From: Colletes latitarsis | Lineage: Eukaryota > Arthropoda > Insecta > Hymenoptera > Colletidae | DNA: 64,000 bases | Direction: 5' to 3' | Assembly (NCBI RefSeq): GCF_051014445.1 | Contig: NW_027488366.1 | Location: 19,238,001 to 19,302,000, forward strand | In this document: in pieces, positions 37,419-50,589 of the stretch | Position numbering within the stretch: position 1 is the first letter of the stretch | Layout of the letters: the number at the start of each line of letters is the position of its first letter | Translations under genes and position numbers: made by a program | Notes under the pieces: model-generated | Database searches by the model: none | What the model was told of the DNA's origin: nothing | What the model saw: the letters and a program-made list of their open reading frames with translations, nothing else

Positions 37419-40400
37419 ATGCGAAAGTACGGGCCAGATGAGGGCCAATCCCAGACCTAACCGAGACATAACCAGCGTTGTCCTCTAAAATACTATTCGG
37501 AACTAGCTTCTATTGACTGTTTCAGTGTGGTACCACATTACTACGTGATACAAACCAGAAAAAGCCCAGGATCTTGCCAACAAGTATGCGAAAAATGCGA
37601 AAGTACGAGCCAGATGAGGGCAAATCCCAGACCTAACCAAGACATAACCGGCGTTATCCTCTAAAATATTAATCGCAACCAGGTTTAATTGACTGTTTCG
37701 GTGTGGAACCTCATTACTACGGGATCCAAACCAGAAAAAACCCAGGATCTTCCCAACAAATATGCGAAAAACGCGAAAGTATGAGCCAGATGATTGCAAA
37801 TACCAGAACTAACCCAGACATAGCCAGCGTTATCCTCTAAAATACTATTCGGAACCAGCTTCTATTGACTGTTTCAGTGTGGTACCACATAACTACGTGA
37901 TCCAAATCAGCAGAAAGCCTAGGATCTGGCCAACAAGAATGCAAAAATGCGAAAGTACGGGCCAGATGAGGGCAAATCCCAGACCTAACCGAGACATAAC
38001 CGGCGTTATCCTCTAAAATATTAATCGCAACCAGGTTTAATTGACTGTTTCGGTGTGGAACCTCATTACTACGGGATCCTAACCAGAAAAAACCCAGGAT
38101 CTGGCCAATAAATATGCGAAAAACGCGAAAGTATGGGCCAGATGATTGCAAATACCAGAACTAACCCAGACATAGCCAGCGTTATCCTCTAAAATACTAT
38201 TCGGAACCAGATTCTATTGACTGTTTCAGTGTGGTACCACATTACTACGCGATCCAAATCAGCAAAAAGCCTAGGATCTGGCCAACAAGAATGCAAAAAT
38301 GCGAAACTACGGGCCAGGTGAGGGCAAATCCCAGACCTAACCGAGACATAACCAGCGTTATCCTCTAAAATATTAATCGCAACCTGGTTTAATTGACTGT
38401 TTCGGTGTAGTACCGCATTACTACGTGATACCAACCAGAAAAAGGCCAGGATCTGGCCAACAAGTATGCGAGAAATGCGAAAGTACGAACCAGATGAGGG
38501 CAAATCCCAGACCTAACCGAGACAAAACCGGCGTTATCCTCTAAAATATTAATCGCAACCAGGTTTGATTGACTGTTCAGGTGTGGAACCTCATTACTAC
38601 GGGATCCAAACCAGAAAAAACCCAGCATCTGGCAAACAAGTATGCGAAAAAAGCGAAAGTATGAGCCAGATGATTGCGAATACCAGAACTAACCCAGACA
38701 TAACCAGCGTTATCCTCTAAAACACTAATCGGAACCAGCTTTTATTGACCGTTTCAGTGAGGTACCTCATTACTACGGGATCCTAACCAGAAAAAACCCA
38801 GGATCTGGCCAATAAATATGCGAAAAACGCGAAAGTATGGGCCAGATGATTGCAAATACCAGAACTAACCCAGACATAGCCAGCGTTATCCTCTAAAATA
38901 CTATTCGGAACCAGATTCTATTGACTGTTTCAGTGTGGTACCACATTACTACGCGATCCAAATCAGCAAAAAGCCTAGGATCTGGCCAACAAGAATGCAA
39001 AAATGCGAAAGTACGGGCCAGATGAGGGCAAATCCCAGACCTAACCGAGACATAACCGGCGTTATCCTCTAAAATATTAATCGCAACCAGGTTTAATTTA
39101 CTGTTTCGTTGTGGAACCTCATTACTACGGGATCCTAACCAGAAAAAACCCAGGATCTGGCCAATAAATATGCGAAAAACGCGAAAGTATGGGCCAGATG
39201 ATTGCAAATACCAGAACTAACCCAGACATAGCCAGCGTTATCCTCTAAAATACTATTCGGAACTAGCTTCTATTGACTGTTTCAGTGTGGTACCACATTA
39301 CTACGTGATACAAACCAGAAAAAGCCCAGGATCTGGCCAACAAGTATGCGAAAAATGCGAAAGTACGAGCCAGATGAGGGCGAATTCCGGATCTAACCGA
39401 GATATAACCGGCGTTATCCTCTAACATATTAATCGAAACCAGGTTTAATTGGCTGTTTCGGTGTGGAACGTCATTATTACGGGATCCAAACCAGAAAAAA
39501 CCCAGCATCTGGCCAACAAATATGCGAAAAACGCGAAAGTATGGGCCAGATGATTGCAAATACCAGAACTAACCCAGACATAGCCAGCGTTATCCTCTAA
39601 AATACTATTCGGAACCAGCTTCTATTGACTGTTTCAGTGTGGTACCACATAACTACGTGATCCAAATCAGCAAAAAGCCTAGGATCTGGCCAACAAGAAT
39701 GCAAAAATGCGAAAGTACGGGCCAGATGAGGGCAAATCCCAGACCTAACCGAGATATAACCGGCGTTATCCTCTAAAATATTAATCGCAACCAGGTTTAA
39801 TTGACTGTTTCGGTGTGGAACCTCATTACTACGGGATCCTAACCAGAAAAAACCCAGGATCTGGCCAATAAGTATGCGAAAAACGCGAAAGTATGGGCCA
39901 GATGATTGCAAATACCAGAACTAACCCAGACATAGCCAGCGTTATCCTCTAAAATACTATTCGGAACCAGCTTCTATTGACTGTTTCAGTGTGGTACCAC
40001 ATAACTACGTGATCCAAATCAGCAAAAAGCCTAGGATCTGGCCAACAAGAATGCAAAAATGCGAAAGTACGGGCCAGATGAGGGCAAATCCCAGACCTAA
40101 CCGAGATATAACCGGCGTTATCCTATAAAATATTAATCGCAACCAGGTTTAATTGACTGTTTCGGTGTGGTACCACATTACTACGTGATCCAAACCAGAA
40201 AAAGCCCAGGATCTGGCCAACAAGTATGCGAAAAATGCGAAAGTACGGGCCAGATGAGGGCCAATCCCAGACCTAACCAAGACATAACCGGCGTTATCCT
40301 CTAAAATATTAATCGCAACCAGGTTTAATTGACTGTTTCGGTGTGGAACCTCATTACTACGGGATCCAAACCAGAAAAAACCCAGGATCTTCCCAACAAA

Positions 40401-43400
40401 TATGCGAAAAACGCGAAAGTATGAGCCAGATGATTGCAAATACCAGAACTAACCCAGACATAGCCAGCGTTATCCTCTAAAATACTATTCGGAACCAGCT
40501 TCTATTGACTGTTTCAGTGTGGTACCACATAACTACGTGATCCAAATCAGCAAAAAGCCTAGGATCTGGCCAACAAGAATGCAAAAATGCGAAAGTACGG
40601 GCCAGATGAGGGCAAATCCCAGACCTAACCGAGACATAACCGGCGTTATCCTCTAAAATATTAATCGCAACCAGGTTTAATTGACTGTTTCGGTGTGGTA
40701 CCACATTACTACGTGATACAAACCAGAATAAGGCCAGGATATGGCCAACAAGTATGCGAAAAATGCGCAGGTACGAGCCAGATGAGGGCAAATCCCGGAT
40801 CTAACCGAGATATAACCGGCGTTATCCTCTAACATATTAATCGAAACCAGGTTTAATTGGCTGTTTCGGTGTGGAACGTCATTATTACGGGATCCAAACC
40901 AGAAAAAACCCAGCATCTGGCCAACAAATATGCGAAAAACGCGAAAGTATGGGCCAGATGATTGCAAATACCAGTACTAACCCAGGCATAGCCAGCGTTA
41001 TCCTCTAAAATACTATTCGGAACCAGCTTCTATTGACTGTTTCAGTGTGGTACCACATAACTACGTGATCCAAATCAGCAAAAAGCCTAGGATCTGGCCA
41101 ACAAGAATGCAAAAATGCGAAAGTACGGGCCAGATGAGGGCCAATCCCAGACCTAACCGAGACATAACCAGCGTTGTCCTCTAAAATACTATTCGGAACT
41201 AGCTTCTATTGACTGTTTCAGTGTGGTACCACATTACTACGTGATACAAACCAGAAAAAGCCCAGGATCTTGCCAACAAGTATGCGAAAAATGCGAAAGT
41301 ACGAGCCAGATGAGGGCAAATCCCAGACCTAACCAAGACATAACCGGCGTTATCCTCTAAAATATTAATCGCAACCAGGTTTAATTGACTGTTTCGGTGT
41401 GGAACCTCATTACTACGGGATCCAAACCAGAAAAAACCCAGGATCTTCCCAACAAATATGCGAAAAACGCGAAAGTATGAGCCAGATGATTGCAAATACC
41501 AGAACTAACCCAGACATAGCCAGCGTTATCCTCTAAAATACTATTCGGAACCAGCTTCTATTGACTGTTTCAGTGTGGTACCACATAACTACGTGATCCA
41601 AATCAGCAAAAAGCCTAGGATCTGGCCAACAAGAATGCAAAAATGCGAAAGTACGGGCCAGATGAGGGCAAATCCCAGACCTAACCGAGACATAACCGGC
41701 GTTATCCTCTAAAATATTAATCGCAACCAGGTTTAATTGACTGTTTCGGTGTGGAACCTCATTACTACGGGATCCTAACCAGAAAAAACCCAGGATCTGG
41801 CCAATAAATATGCGAAAAACGCGAAAGTATGGGCCAGATGATTGCAAATACCAGAACTAACCCAGACATAGCCAGCGTTATCCTCTAAAATACTATTCGG
41901 AACCAGATTCTATTGACTGTTTCAGTGTGGTACCACATTACTACGCGATCCAAATCAGCAAAAAGCCTAGGATCTGGCCAACAAGAATGCAAAAATGCGA
42001 AACTACGGGCCAGGTGAGGGCAAATCCCAGACCTAACCGAGACATAACCAGCGTTATCCTCTAAAATATTAATCGCAACCTGGTTTAATTGACTGTTTCG
42101 GTGTAGTACCGCATTACTACGTGATACCAACCAGAAAAAGGCCAGGATCTGGCCAACAAGTATGCGAGAAATGCGAAAGTACGAACCAGATGAGGGCAAA
42201 TCCCAGACCTAACCGAGACAAAACCGGCGTTATCCTCTAAAATATTAATCGCAACCAGGTTTGATTGACTGTTCAGGTGTGGAACCTCATTACTACGGGA
42301 TCCAAACCAGAAAATACCCAGCATCTGGCAAACAAGTATGCGAAAAAAGCGAAAGTATGAGCCAGATGATTGCGAATACCAGAACTAACCCAGACATAAC
42401 CAGCGTTATCCTCTAAAACACTAATCGGAACCAGCTTTTATTGACCGTTTCAGTGAGGTACCTCATTACTACGGGATCCTAACCAGAAAAAACCCAGGAT
42501 CTGGCCAATAAATATGCGAAAAACGCGAAAGTATGGGCCAGATGATTGCAAATACCAGAACTAACCCAGACATAGCCAGCGTTATCCTCTAAAATACTAT
42601 TCGGAACCAGATTCTATTGACTGTTTCAGTGTGGTACCACATTACTACGCGATCCAAATCAGCAAAAAGCCTAGGATCTGGCCAACAAGAATGCAAAAAT
42701 GCGAAAGTACGGGCCAGATGAGGGCAAATCCCAGACCTAACCGAGACATAACCGGCGTTATCCTCTAAAATATTAATCGCAACCAGGTTTAATTTACTGT
42801 TTCGTTGTGGAACCTCATTACTACGGGATCCTAACCAGAAAAAACCCAGGATCTGGCCAATAAATATGCGAAAAACGCGAAAGTATGGGCCAGATGATTG
42901 CAAATACCAGAACTAACCCAGACATAGCCAGCGTTATCCTCTAAAATACTATTCGGAACTAGCTTCTATTGACTGTTTCAGTGTGGTACCACATTACTAC
43001 GTGATACAAACCAGAAAAAGCCCAGGATCTGGCCAACAAGTATGCGAAAAATGCGAAAGTACGAGCCAGATGAGGGCAAATCCCGGATCTAACCGAGATA
43101 TAACCGGCGTTATCCTCTAACATATTAATCGAAACCAGGTTTAATTGGCTGTTTCGGTGTGGAACGTCATTATTACGGGATCCAAACCAGAAAAAACCCA
43201 GCATCTGGCCAACAAATATGCGAAAAACGCGAAAGTATGGGCCAGATGATTGCAAATACCAGAACTAACCCAGACACAGCCAGCGTTATCCTCTAAAATA
43301 CTATTCGGAACCAGCTTCTATTGACTGTTTCAGTGTGGTACCACATAACTACGTGATCCAAATCAGCAAAAAGCCTAGGATCTGGCCAACAAGAATGCAA

Positions 43401-43860
43401 AAATGCGAAAGTACGGGCCAGATGAGGGCAAATCCCAGACCTAACCGAGATATAACCGGCGTTATCCTCTAAAATATTAATCGCAACCAGGTTTAATTGA
43501 CTGTTTCGGTGTGGAACCTCATTACTACGGGATCCTAACCAGAAAAAACCCAGGATCTGGCCAATAAATATGCGAAAAACGCGAAAGTATGGGCCAGATG
43601 ATTGCAAATACCAGAACTAACCCAGACATAGCCAGCGTTATCCTCTAAAATACTATTCGGAACCAGCTTCTATTGACTGTTTCAGTGTGGTACCACATAA
43701 CTACGTGATCCAAATCAGCAAAAAGCCTAGGATCTGGCCAACAAGAATGCAAAAATGCGAAAGTACGGGCCAGATGAGGGCAAATCCCAGACCTAACCGA
43801 GATATAACCGGCGTTATCCTATAAAATATTAATCGCAACCAGGTTTAATTGACTGTTTCG
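36997..43860 (+). repeat. 21-mer tandem duplication, 3696-bp spacing, nearly identical
   Basis: 36997-40164 matches 40693-43860 at a constant offset of 3696 bases (21 monomers). Shared rare marks include ATACCAGTACTAACCCAGGC (near 37273 and 40969), ATACCAACCAG (near 38428 and 42124) and ATCCTATAAAATATT (near 40119 and 43815). I noticed only about half a dozen single-base differences over about 3.17 kb, for example near 37912, 39382, 39386 and 39581. The left junction is visible as TTTCAGTG at 36996 against TTTCGGTG at 40692. Confidence 0.8.
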
Positions 43861-44034
43861 GTGTGGAACCTCATTACTACGGGATCCTAACCAGAAAAAA
43901 CCCAGGATCTGGCCAATAAATATGCGAAAAACGCGAAAGTATGGGCCAGATGATTGCAAATACCAGAACTAACCCAGACATAACCAGCGTTATCCTCTAA
44001 AACACTAATCGGAACCAGCTTTTATTGACCATTT

Positions 44035-45175
44035 CAGTGAGGTACCTCATTACTACGTGGTCCAAACCAGAAAAAACCCAGGATCTGGCCAACAAGTATG
44101 CGAAAAATGCGAAAGTACGGGCCAGATGAGGGCCAATCCCAGACCTAACCGAGACATAACCAGCGTTGTCCTCTAAAATACTATTCGGAACTAGCTTCTA
44201 TTGACTGTTTCAGTGTGGTACCACATTACTACGTGATCCAAATCAGCAAGAAGCCTAGGATCTGGCCAACAAGAATGCAAAAATGCGAAACAACGGGCCA
44301 GGTGAGGGCAAATCCCAGACCTAACCGAGACATAACCAGCGTTATCCTCTAAAATATTAATCGCAACCAGGTTTAATTGACTGTTTCGGTGTAGTACCGC
44401 ATTACTACGGGATCCTAACCAGAAAAAACCGAGCATCTGGCAAACAAGTATGCGAAAAAAGCGAAAGAATGAGCCAGATGATTGCGAATACCAGAACTAA
44501 CCCAGACATAACCAGCGTTATCCTCTAAAACACTAATCGGAACCAGCTTTTATTGACCGTTTCAGTGAGGTACCTCATTACTACGTGGTCCAAACCAGAA
44601 AAAACCCAGGATCTGGCCAACAAGTATGCGAAAAATGCGAAAGTACGGGCCAGATGAGGGCCAATCCCAGACCTAACCGAGACATAACCAGCGTTGTCCT
44701 CTAAAATACTATTCGGAACTAGCTTCTATTGACTGTTTCAGTGTGGTACCACATTACTACGTGATCCAAACCAGAAAAAGCCCAGGATCTGGCCAACAAG
44801 TATGCGAAAAATGCGAAACAACGGGCCAGGTGAGGGCAAATCCCAGACCTAACCGAGACATAACCAGCGTTATCCTCTAAAATATTAATCGCAACCAGGT
44901 TTAATTGACTGTTTCGGTGTAGTACCGCATTACTACGGGATCCTAACCAGAAAAAACCCAGCATCTGGCAAACAAGTATGCGAAAAAAGCGAAAGAATGA
45001 GCCAGATGATTGCGAATACCAGAACTAACCCAGACATAACCAGCGTTATCCTCTAAAACACTAATCGGAACCAGCTTTTATTGACCGTTTCAGTGAGGTA
45101 CCTCATTACTACGTGGTCCAAACCAGAAAAAACCCAGGATCTGGCCAACAAGTATGCGAAAAATGCGAAAGTACG
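44035..45175 (+). repeat. 3-mer duplication, 528-bp spacing (block B)
   Basis: Segments around 44035-44645 recur 528 bases later, with the shared rare GAAACAACGGGCCAGG at about 44286 and 44814 and GCGAAAGAATGAGCC near 44460 and 44988. One monomer differs in the middle (ATCAGCAAGAAGCC against ACCAGAAAAAGCCC). Confidence 0.55.
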
Positions 45176-47644
45176 AGCCAGATGAGGGCAAATCCCAGAC
45201 CTAACCAAGACATAACCGGCGTTATCCTCTAAAATATTAATCGCAACCAGGTTTAATTGACTGTTTCGGTGTGGAACCTCATTACTACGGGATCCAAACC
45301 AGAAAAAACCCAGGATCTTGCCAACAAATATGCGAAAAACGCGAAAGTATGAGCCAGATGATTGCAAATACCAGAACTAAGCCAGACATAGCCAGCGTTA
45401 TCCTCTAAAATACTATTCGGAACCAGCTTCTATTGACTGTTTCAGTGTGGTACCACATTACTACGTGATACAAACCAGAATAAGGCCAGGATATGGCCAA
45501 CAAGTATGCGAAAAATGCGCAGGTACGAGCCAGATGAGGGCAAATCCCGGATCTAACCGAGATATAACCGGCGTTATCCTCTAACATATTAATCGAAACC
45601 AGGTTTAATTGGCTGTTTCGGTGTGGAACGTCATTATTACGGGATCCAAACCAGAAAAAACCCAGCATCTGGCCAACAAATATGCGAAAAACGCGAAAGT
45701 ATGGGCCAGATGATTGCAAATACCAGAACTAACCCAAACATAGCCAGCGTTATCCTCTAAAATACTATTCGGAACCAGCTTCTATTGACTGTTTCAGTGT
45801 GGTACCACATAACTACGTGATCCAAATCAGCAAAAAGCCTAGGATCTGGCCAAAAAGAATGCAAAAATGCGAAAGTACGGGCCAGATGAGGGCAAATCCC
45901 AGACCTAACCGAGATATAACCGGCGTTATCCTCTAAAATATTAATCGCAACCAGGTTTAATTGACTGTTTCGGTGTGGAACCTCATTACTACGGGATCCT
46001 AACCAGAAAAAACCCAGGATCTCGCCAATAAATATGCGAAAAACGCGAAAGTATGGGCCAGATGATTGCAAATACCAGAACTAACCCAGACATAGCCAGC
46101 GTTATCCTCTAAAATACTATTCGGAACCAGCTTCTATTGACTGTTTCAGTGTGGTACCACATTACTACGTGATCCAAATCAGCAAAAAGCCTAGGATCTG
46201 GCCAACAAGAATGCAAAAATGCGAAACTACGGGCCAGGTGAGGGCAAATCCCAGACCTAACCGAGACATAACCAGCGTTATCCTCTAAAATATTAATCGC
46301 AACCAGGTTTAATTGACTGTTTCGGTGTAGTACCGCATTACTACGGGATCCTAACCAGAAAAAACCCAGGATCTGGCCAATAAATATGCGAAAAACGCGA
46401 AAGTATGGGCCAGATGATTGCAAATACCAGAACTAACCCAGCCATAGCCAGCGTTATCCTCTAAAATACTATTCGGAACCAGCTTCTATTGACTGTTTCA
46501 GTGTGGTACCACATAACTACGTGATCCAAATCAGCAAAAAGCCTAGGATCTGGCCAACAAGAATGCAAAAATGCGAAAGTACGGGCCAGATGAGGGCAAA
46601 TCCCAGACCTAACCGAGACATAACCGGCGTTATCCTCTAAAATATTAATCGCAACCAGGTTTAATTGACTGTTTCGGTGTGGAACCTCATTACTACGGGA
46701 TCCTAACCAGAAAAAACCCAGGATCTGGCCAATAAATATGCGAAAAACGCGAAAGTATGGGCCAGATGATTGCAAATAACAGAACTAACCCAGACATAGC
46801 CAGCGTTATCCTCTAAAATACTATTCGGAACCAGATTCTATTGACTGTTTCAGTGTGGTACCACATTACTACGCGATCCAAATCAGCAAAAAGCCTAGGA
46901 TCTGGCCAACAAGAATGCAAAAATGCGAAACTACGGGCCAGGTGAGGGCAAATCCCAGACCTAACCGAGACATAACCAGCGTTATCCTCTAAAATATTAA
47001 TCGCAACCAGGTTTAATTGACTGTTTCGGTGTAGTACCGCATTACTACGTGATACAAACCAGAAAAAGGCCAGGATCTGGCCAACAAGTATGCGAGAAAT
47101 GCGAAAGTACGAACCAGATGAGGGCCAATCCCAGACCTAACCGAGACATAACCAGCGTTGTCCTCTAAAATACTATTCGGAACTAGCTTCTATTGACTGT
47201 TTCAGTGAGGTACCTCATTACTACGTGGTCCAAACCAGAAAAAACCCAGGATCTGGCCAACAAGTATGCGAAAAATGCGAAAGTACGGGCCAGATGAGGG
47301 CCAATCCCAGACCTAACCGAGACATAACCAGCGTTGTCCTCTAAAATACTATTCGGAACTAGCTTCTATTGACTGTTTCAGTGTGGTACCACACTACTAC
47401 GTGATCCAAACCAGAAAAAACCCAGGATCTGTTCAACAAGTATGTGAAAAACGCGAAAGTATGAGTCTGATGAGGTCAAATCCCAGACCTATCCCAGACT
47501 TATGTTGCGTTATCCTCAAAAATATTGATCGAAACCTGGTTTAATCGACTGTTTCAGTGTGGTACCACATTACTATGCGATCCAAACCAGAAAATAACCC
47601 AGGATCTGTCAAACGAATTTGTGAAGTGTGCGAAAGTATGAGTC

Positions 47645-50487
47645 TGATGAGAGCAAATCCCAGACCTAACCTAGACCTAACATGAATTATTCTCTAAAAT
47701 ATTGATCGAAACCAGGTTTAATTGACTGTTTCAGTGTGGTACCACATTACTACGTGATCCAAACCAGAAAAAGCCCAGGATCAGTTCAACAAGTATGTGA
47801 GAAACGCGAAAGTATGAGTCTGATGAGCGCGAATCCCAGGCCTATGCCAGACCTAACTTGCGTTATCCTCTAAAATATTGATCGAAACCAGGTTTAATTG
47901 ACTGTTTCAGCGTGGTACCACATTACTACGTGATACAATCCAGAAACAGCCCATGATCTAGCTTTGAAGTATGAGAAATATGCGAAAGTATGAGCCTGAT
48001 GAGGGCAAATCCTTGACCTAACCCAGACCTAACATGCGTTATCCTCTAAAATATTTATCAAGGTCAGGTTTAATTGAATGTTTCAGTGTGGTACCACATT
48101 ACTACGTGATACAAACCAGAAAAAACCCAGGATCTGTTCAACGTGTATGTGAAGTGTGCGAAAGTATGAGTCTGATGAGGGCAAATCCCAGACCTATCCC
48201 AGACCTAACATGCGTTATCCTCTAAAATATTGATCCAAACCAGGTTTAATGGACTGTTTCAGTGTGGTACCACACTACTACGTGATCCAAACCTGAAAAA
48301 ACCCAGGATCTGTTCAACAAGTATGTGAAAAACGCGAAAGTATGAGCCTGATGAGGGCAAGTCCAAGACCTATCCCAGACCTAACTTGCGTTGTCCTCTA
48401 AGATATTGATGGAAACCAGGTTTAATTAACTGTTTCAGTGTTGTACTTCATTACTACGTGATGCAATCCAGAAAAAGCCCAGGATCTAGCCATGAAGTAT
48501 GAGAAATATGCGAAAGTATGAGCCTGATGAGGGCAAATCCTAGACCTAACCCAGACCTAAAATGCGTTATCCTCTAAAATATTTATCAAGACCAGGTTTA
48601 ATTGAATGTTTCAGTGTGGTACCATATTACTACGTGATGCAATCCAGAAAAAGCCCAGGATCTAGCCATCAAGTTTGAGAAATATGCGAAAGAATGAGCC
48701 TGATGAGGGCAAATCCTAGACCTAACCCAGTCCTAACATGCGTTATCCTCTAAAATATTGATCGCAAGCAGGTTTAATGGACTGTCTCAGTGTGGTACCA
48801 CACTACTACGTGATCCAAACCAGAAAAAACCCAGGATCTGTTCAACAAGTATGTGAGAAACGCGAAAGTATGAGTCTGATGAGGTCAAATCCCAGACCTA
48901 TCCCAGACTTATGTTGCGTTATCCTCAAAAATATTGATCGAAACCTGGTTTAATCGACTGTTTCAGTGTGGTACCACATTACTATGCGATCCAAACCAGA
49001 AAATAACCCAGGATCTGTCAAACGAATTTGTGAAGTGTGCGAAAGTATGAGCCTGATGAGAGCAAATCCCAGACCTAACCTAGACCTAACATGAATTATT
49101 CTCTAAAATATTGATCGAAACCAGGTTTAATTGACTGTTTCAGTGTGGTACCACATTACTACGTGATCCAAACCAGAAAAAGCCCAGGATCAGTTCAACA
49201 AGTATGTGAAAAACGCGAAAGTATGAGTCTGATGAGGGCGAATCCCAGACCTATGCCAGACCTAACTTGCGTTATCCTCTAAAATATTGATCGAAACCAG
49301 GTTTAATTGACTGTTTCAGTGTGGTACCACATTACTACGTGATACAATCCAGAAACAGCCCAGGATCTAGCCATGAAGTATGAGAAATATGCGAAAGTAT
49401 GAGCCTGATGAGGGCAAATCCTTGACCTAACCCAGACCTAACATGCGTTATCCTCTAAAATATTTATCAAGATCAGGTTTAATTGAATGTTTCAGTGTGG
49501 TACCACATTACTACGTGAACCAAACCAGAAAAAACCCAGGATCCGTTCAACAAGTATGTGAAGAATGCGAAAGTATGAGTCTGATGAGTGAAAATCCCAG
49601 GGCTAACCTAGACCTAACATGCGTTATCTTCTAAAATATTGATCGAAACCTGGTTTAATCGACTGTTTCAGTGTGGTACCACTTTACTACGTGATCTAAA
49701 GCAGAAAAAACCCAGGATCTGTTCAACGAGTATGTGAAGTGTGCGAAAGTATGAGCCTGATGAGGGCAAATCCAAGACCTATCCCAGACCTAACTTGCGT
49801 TGTCCTCTAAGATATTGATGGAAACCAGGTTTAATTGACTGTTTCAGTGTTGTACTTCATTACTACGTGATGCAATCCAGAAAAAGCCCAGGATCTAGCC
49901 ATCAAGTATGAGAAATATGCGAAAGAATGAGAATGATGAGAGCAAATCCCAGACCTAACCTAGACCTAACATGAATTATTCTCTAAAATATTGATCGAAA
50001 CCAGGTTTAATTGACTGTTTCAGTGTGGTCCCACATTACTACGTGATCCAAACCAGAAGAAACCCAGGATCCGTTCAACAAGTATGTGAAGAATGCGAAA
50101 GTATGAGTCTGATGAGTGAAAATCCCAGGCCTAACCTAGACCTAACATGCGTTTTCCTCAAAAATATTGATCGAAACCTGGTTTAATCGACTGTTTCAGT
50201 GAGGCACCACATTACTATGCGATCCAAACCAGAAAATAACCCAGGATCTGTCAAACGAGTATGTGAAGTGTGCGAAAGTATGAGCCTGATGAGAGCAAAT
50301 CCCAGACCTAACCTAGACCTAACATGAATTATTCTCTAAAATATTGATCGAAACCAGGTTTAATTGACTGTTTCAGTGTGGTACCACATTACTACGTGAT
50401 CCAAACCAGAAAAAACCCAGGATCAGATCAACAAGTATGTGAAGAATGCCAAAGTATGAGTCTGATGAGTGAAAATCCCAGGGCTAA
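47645..50487 (+). repeat. 2.84-kb segment duplicated 8458 bp downstream (copy 1)
   Basis: This segment matches 56103-58945 at a constant offset of 8458 bases. Shared rare marks are GATGAGCGCGAATCCCAGG, GATCTAGCTTT, CCCAGTCCTAACATG and GAATGAGAATGATGAG. The constant offset over 16 monomers means no indel separates the copies. Minor differences include AAGGTCAGG here against AAGATCAGG in the other copy. Confidence 0.75.
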
Positions 50488-50589
50488 CCTAGACCTAACA
50501 TGCGTTATCCTCTAAAATACTGATCCAAACCAGGTTTAATGGACTGTCTCAGTGTGGTACCACTTTACTACGTGATCCAAAGCAGAAAA

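Larger units (their letters stand above)
21769..47392 (+). repeat. Satellite block B (dimeric 352-bp subfamily, about 145 monomers)
   Basis: Block B is recognisably the same satellite but differs throughout: ATCTGGCCAACAAGTATGCG, AGCCAGATGA, ACCGAGACATAACC. Two monomer types tend to alternate. Type b1 has ACTATTCGGAACCAGCTTC and usually a GTGGTACCAC palindrome. Type b2 has ATTAATCGCAACCAGG and usually GTGGAACCTC or GTGGAACGTC with GGGATCC. The working period is therefore 352 bp, seen as repeated antisense open frames spaced 352 bases apart. No such long frames recur in A or C. The change to C-type sequence occurs within the conserved KpnI region near 47392. Confidence 0.9.
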
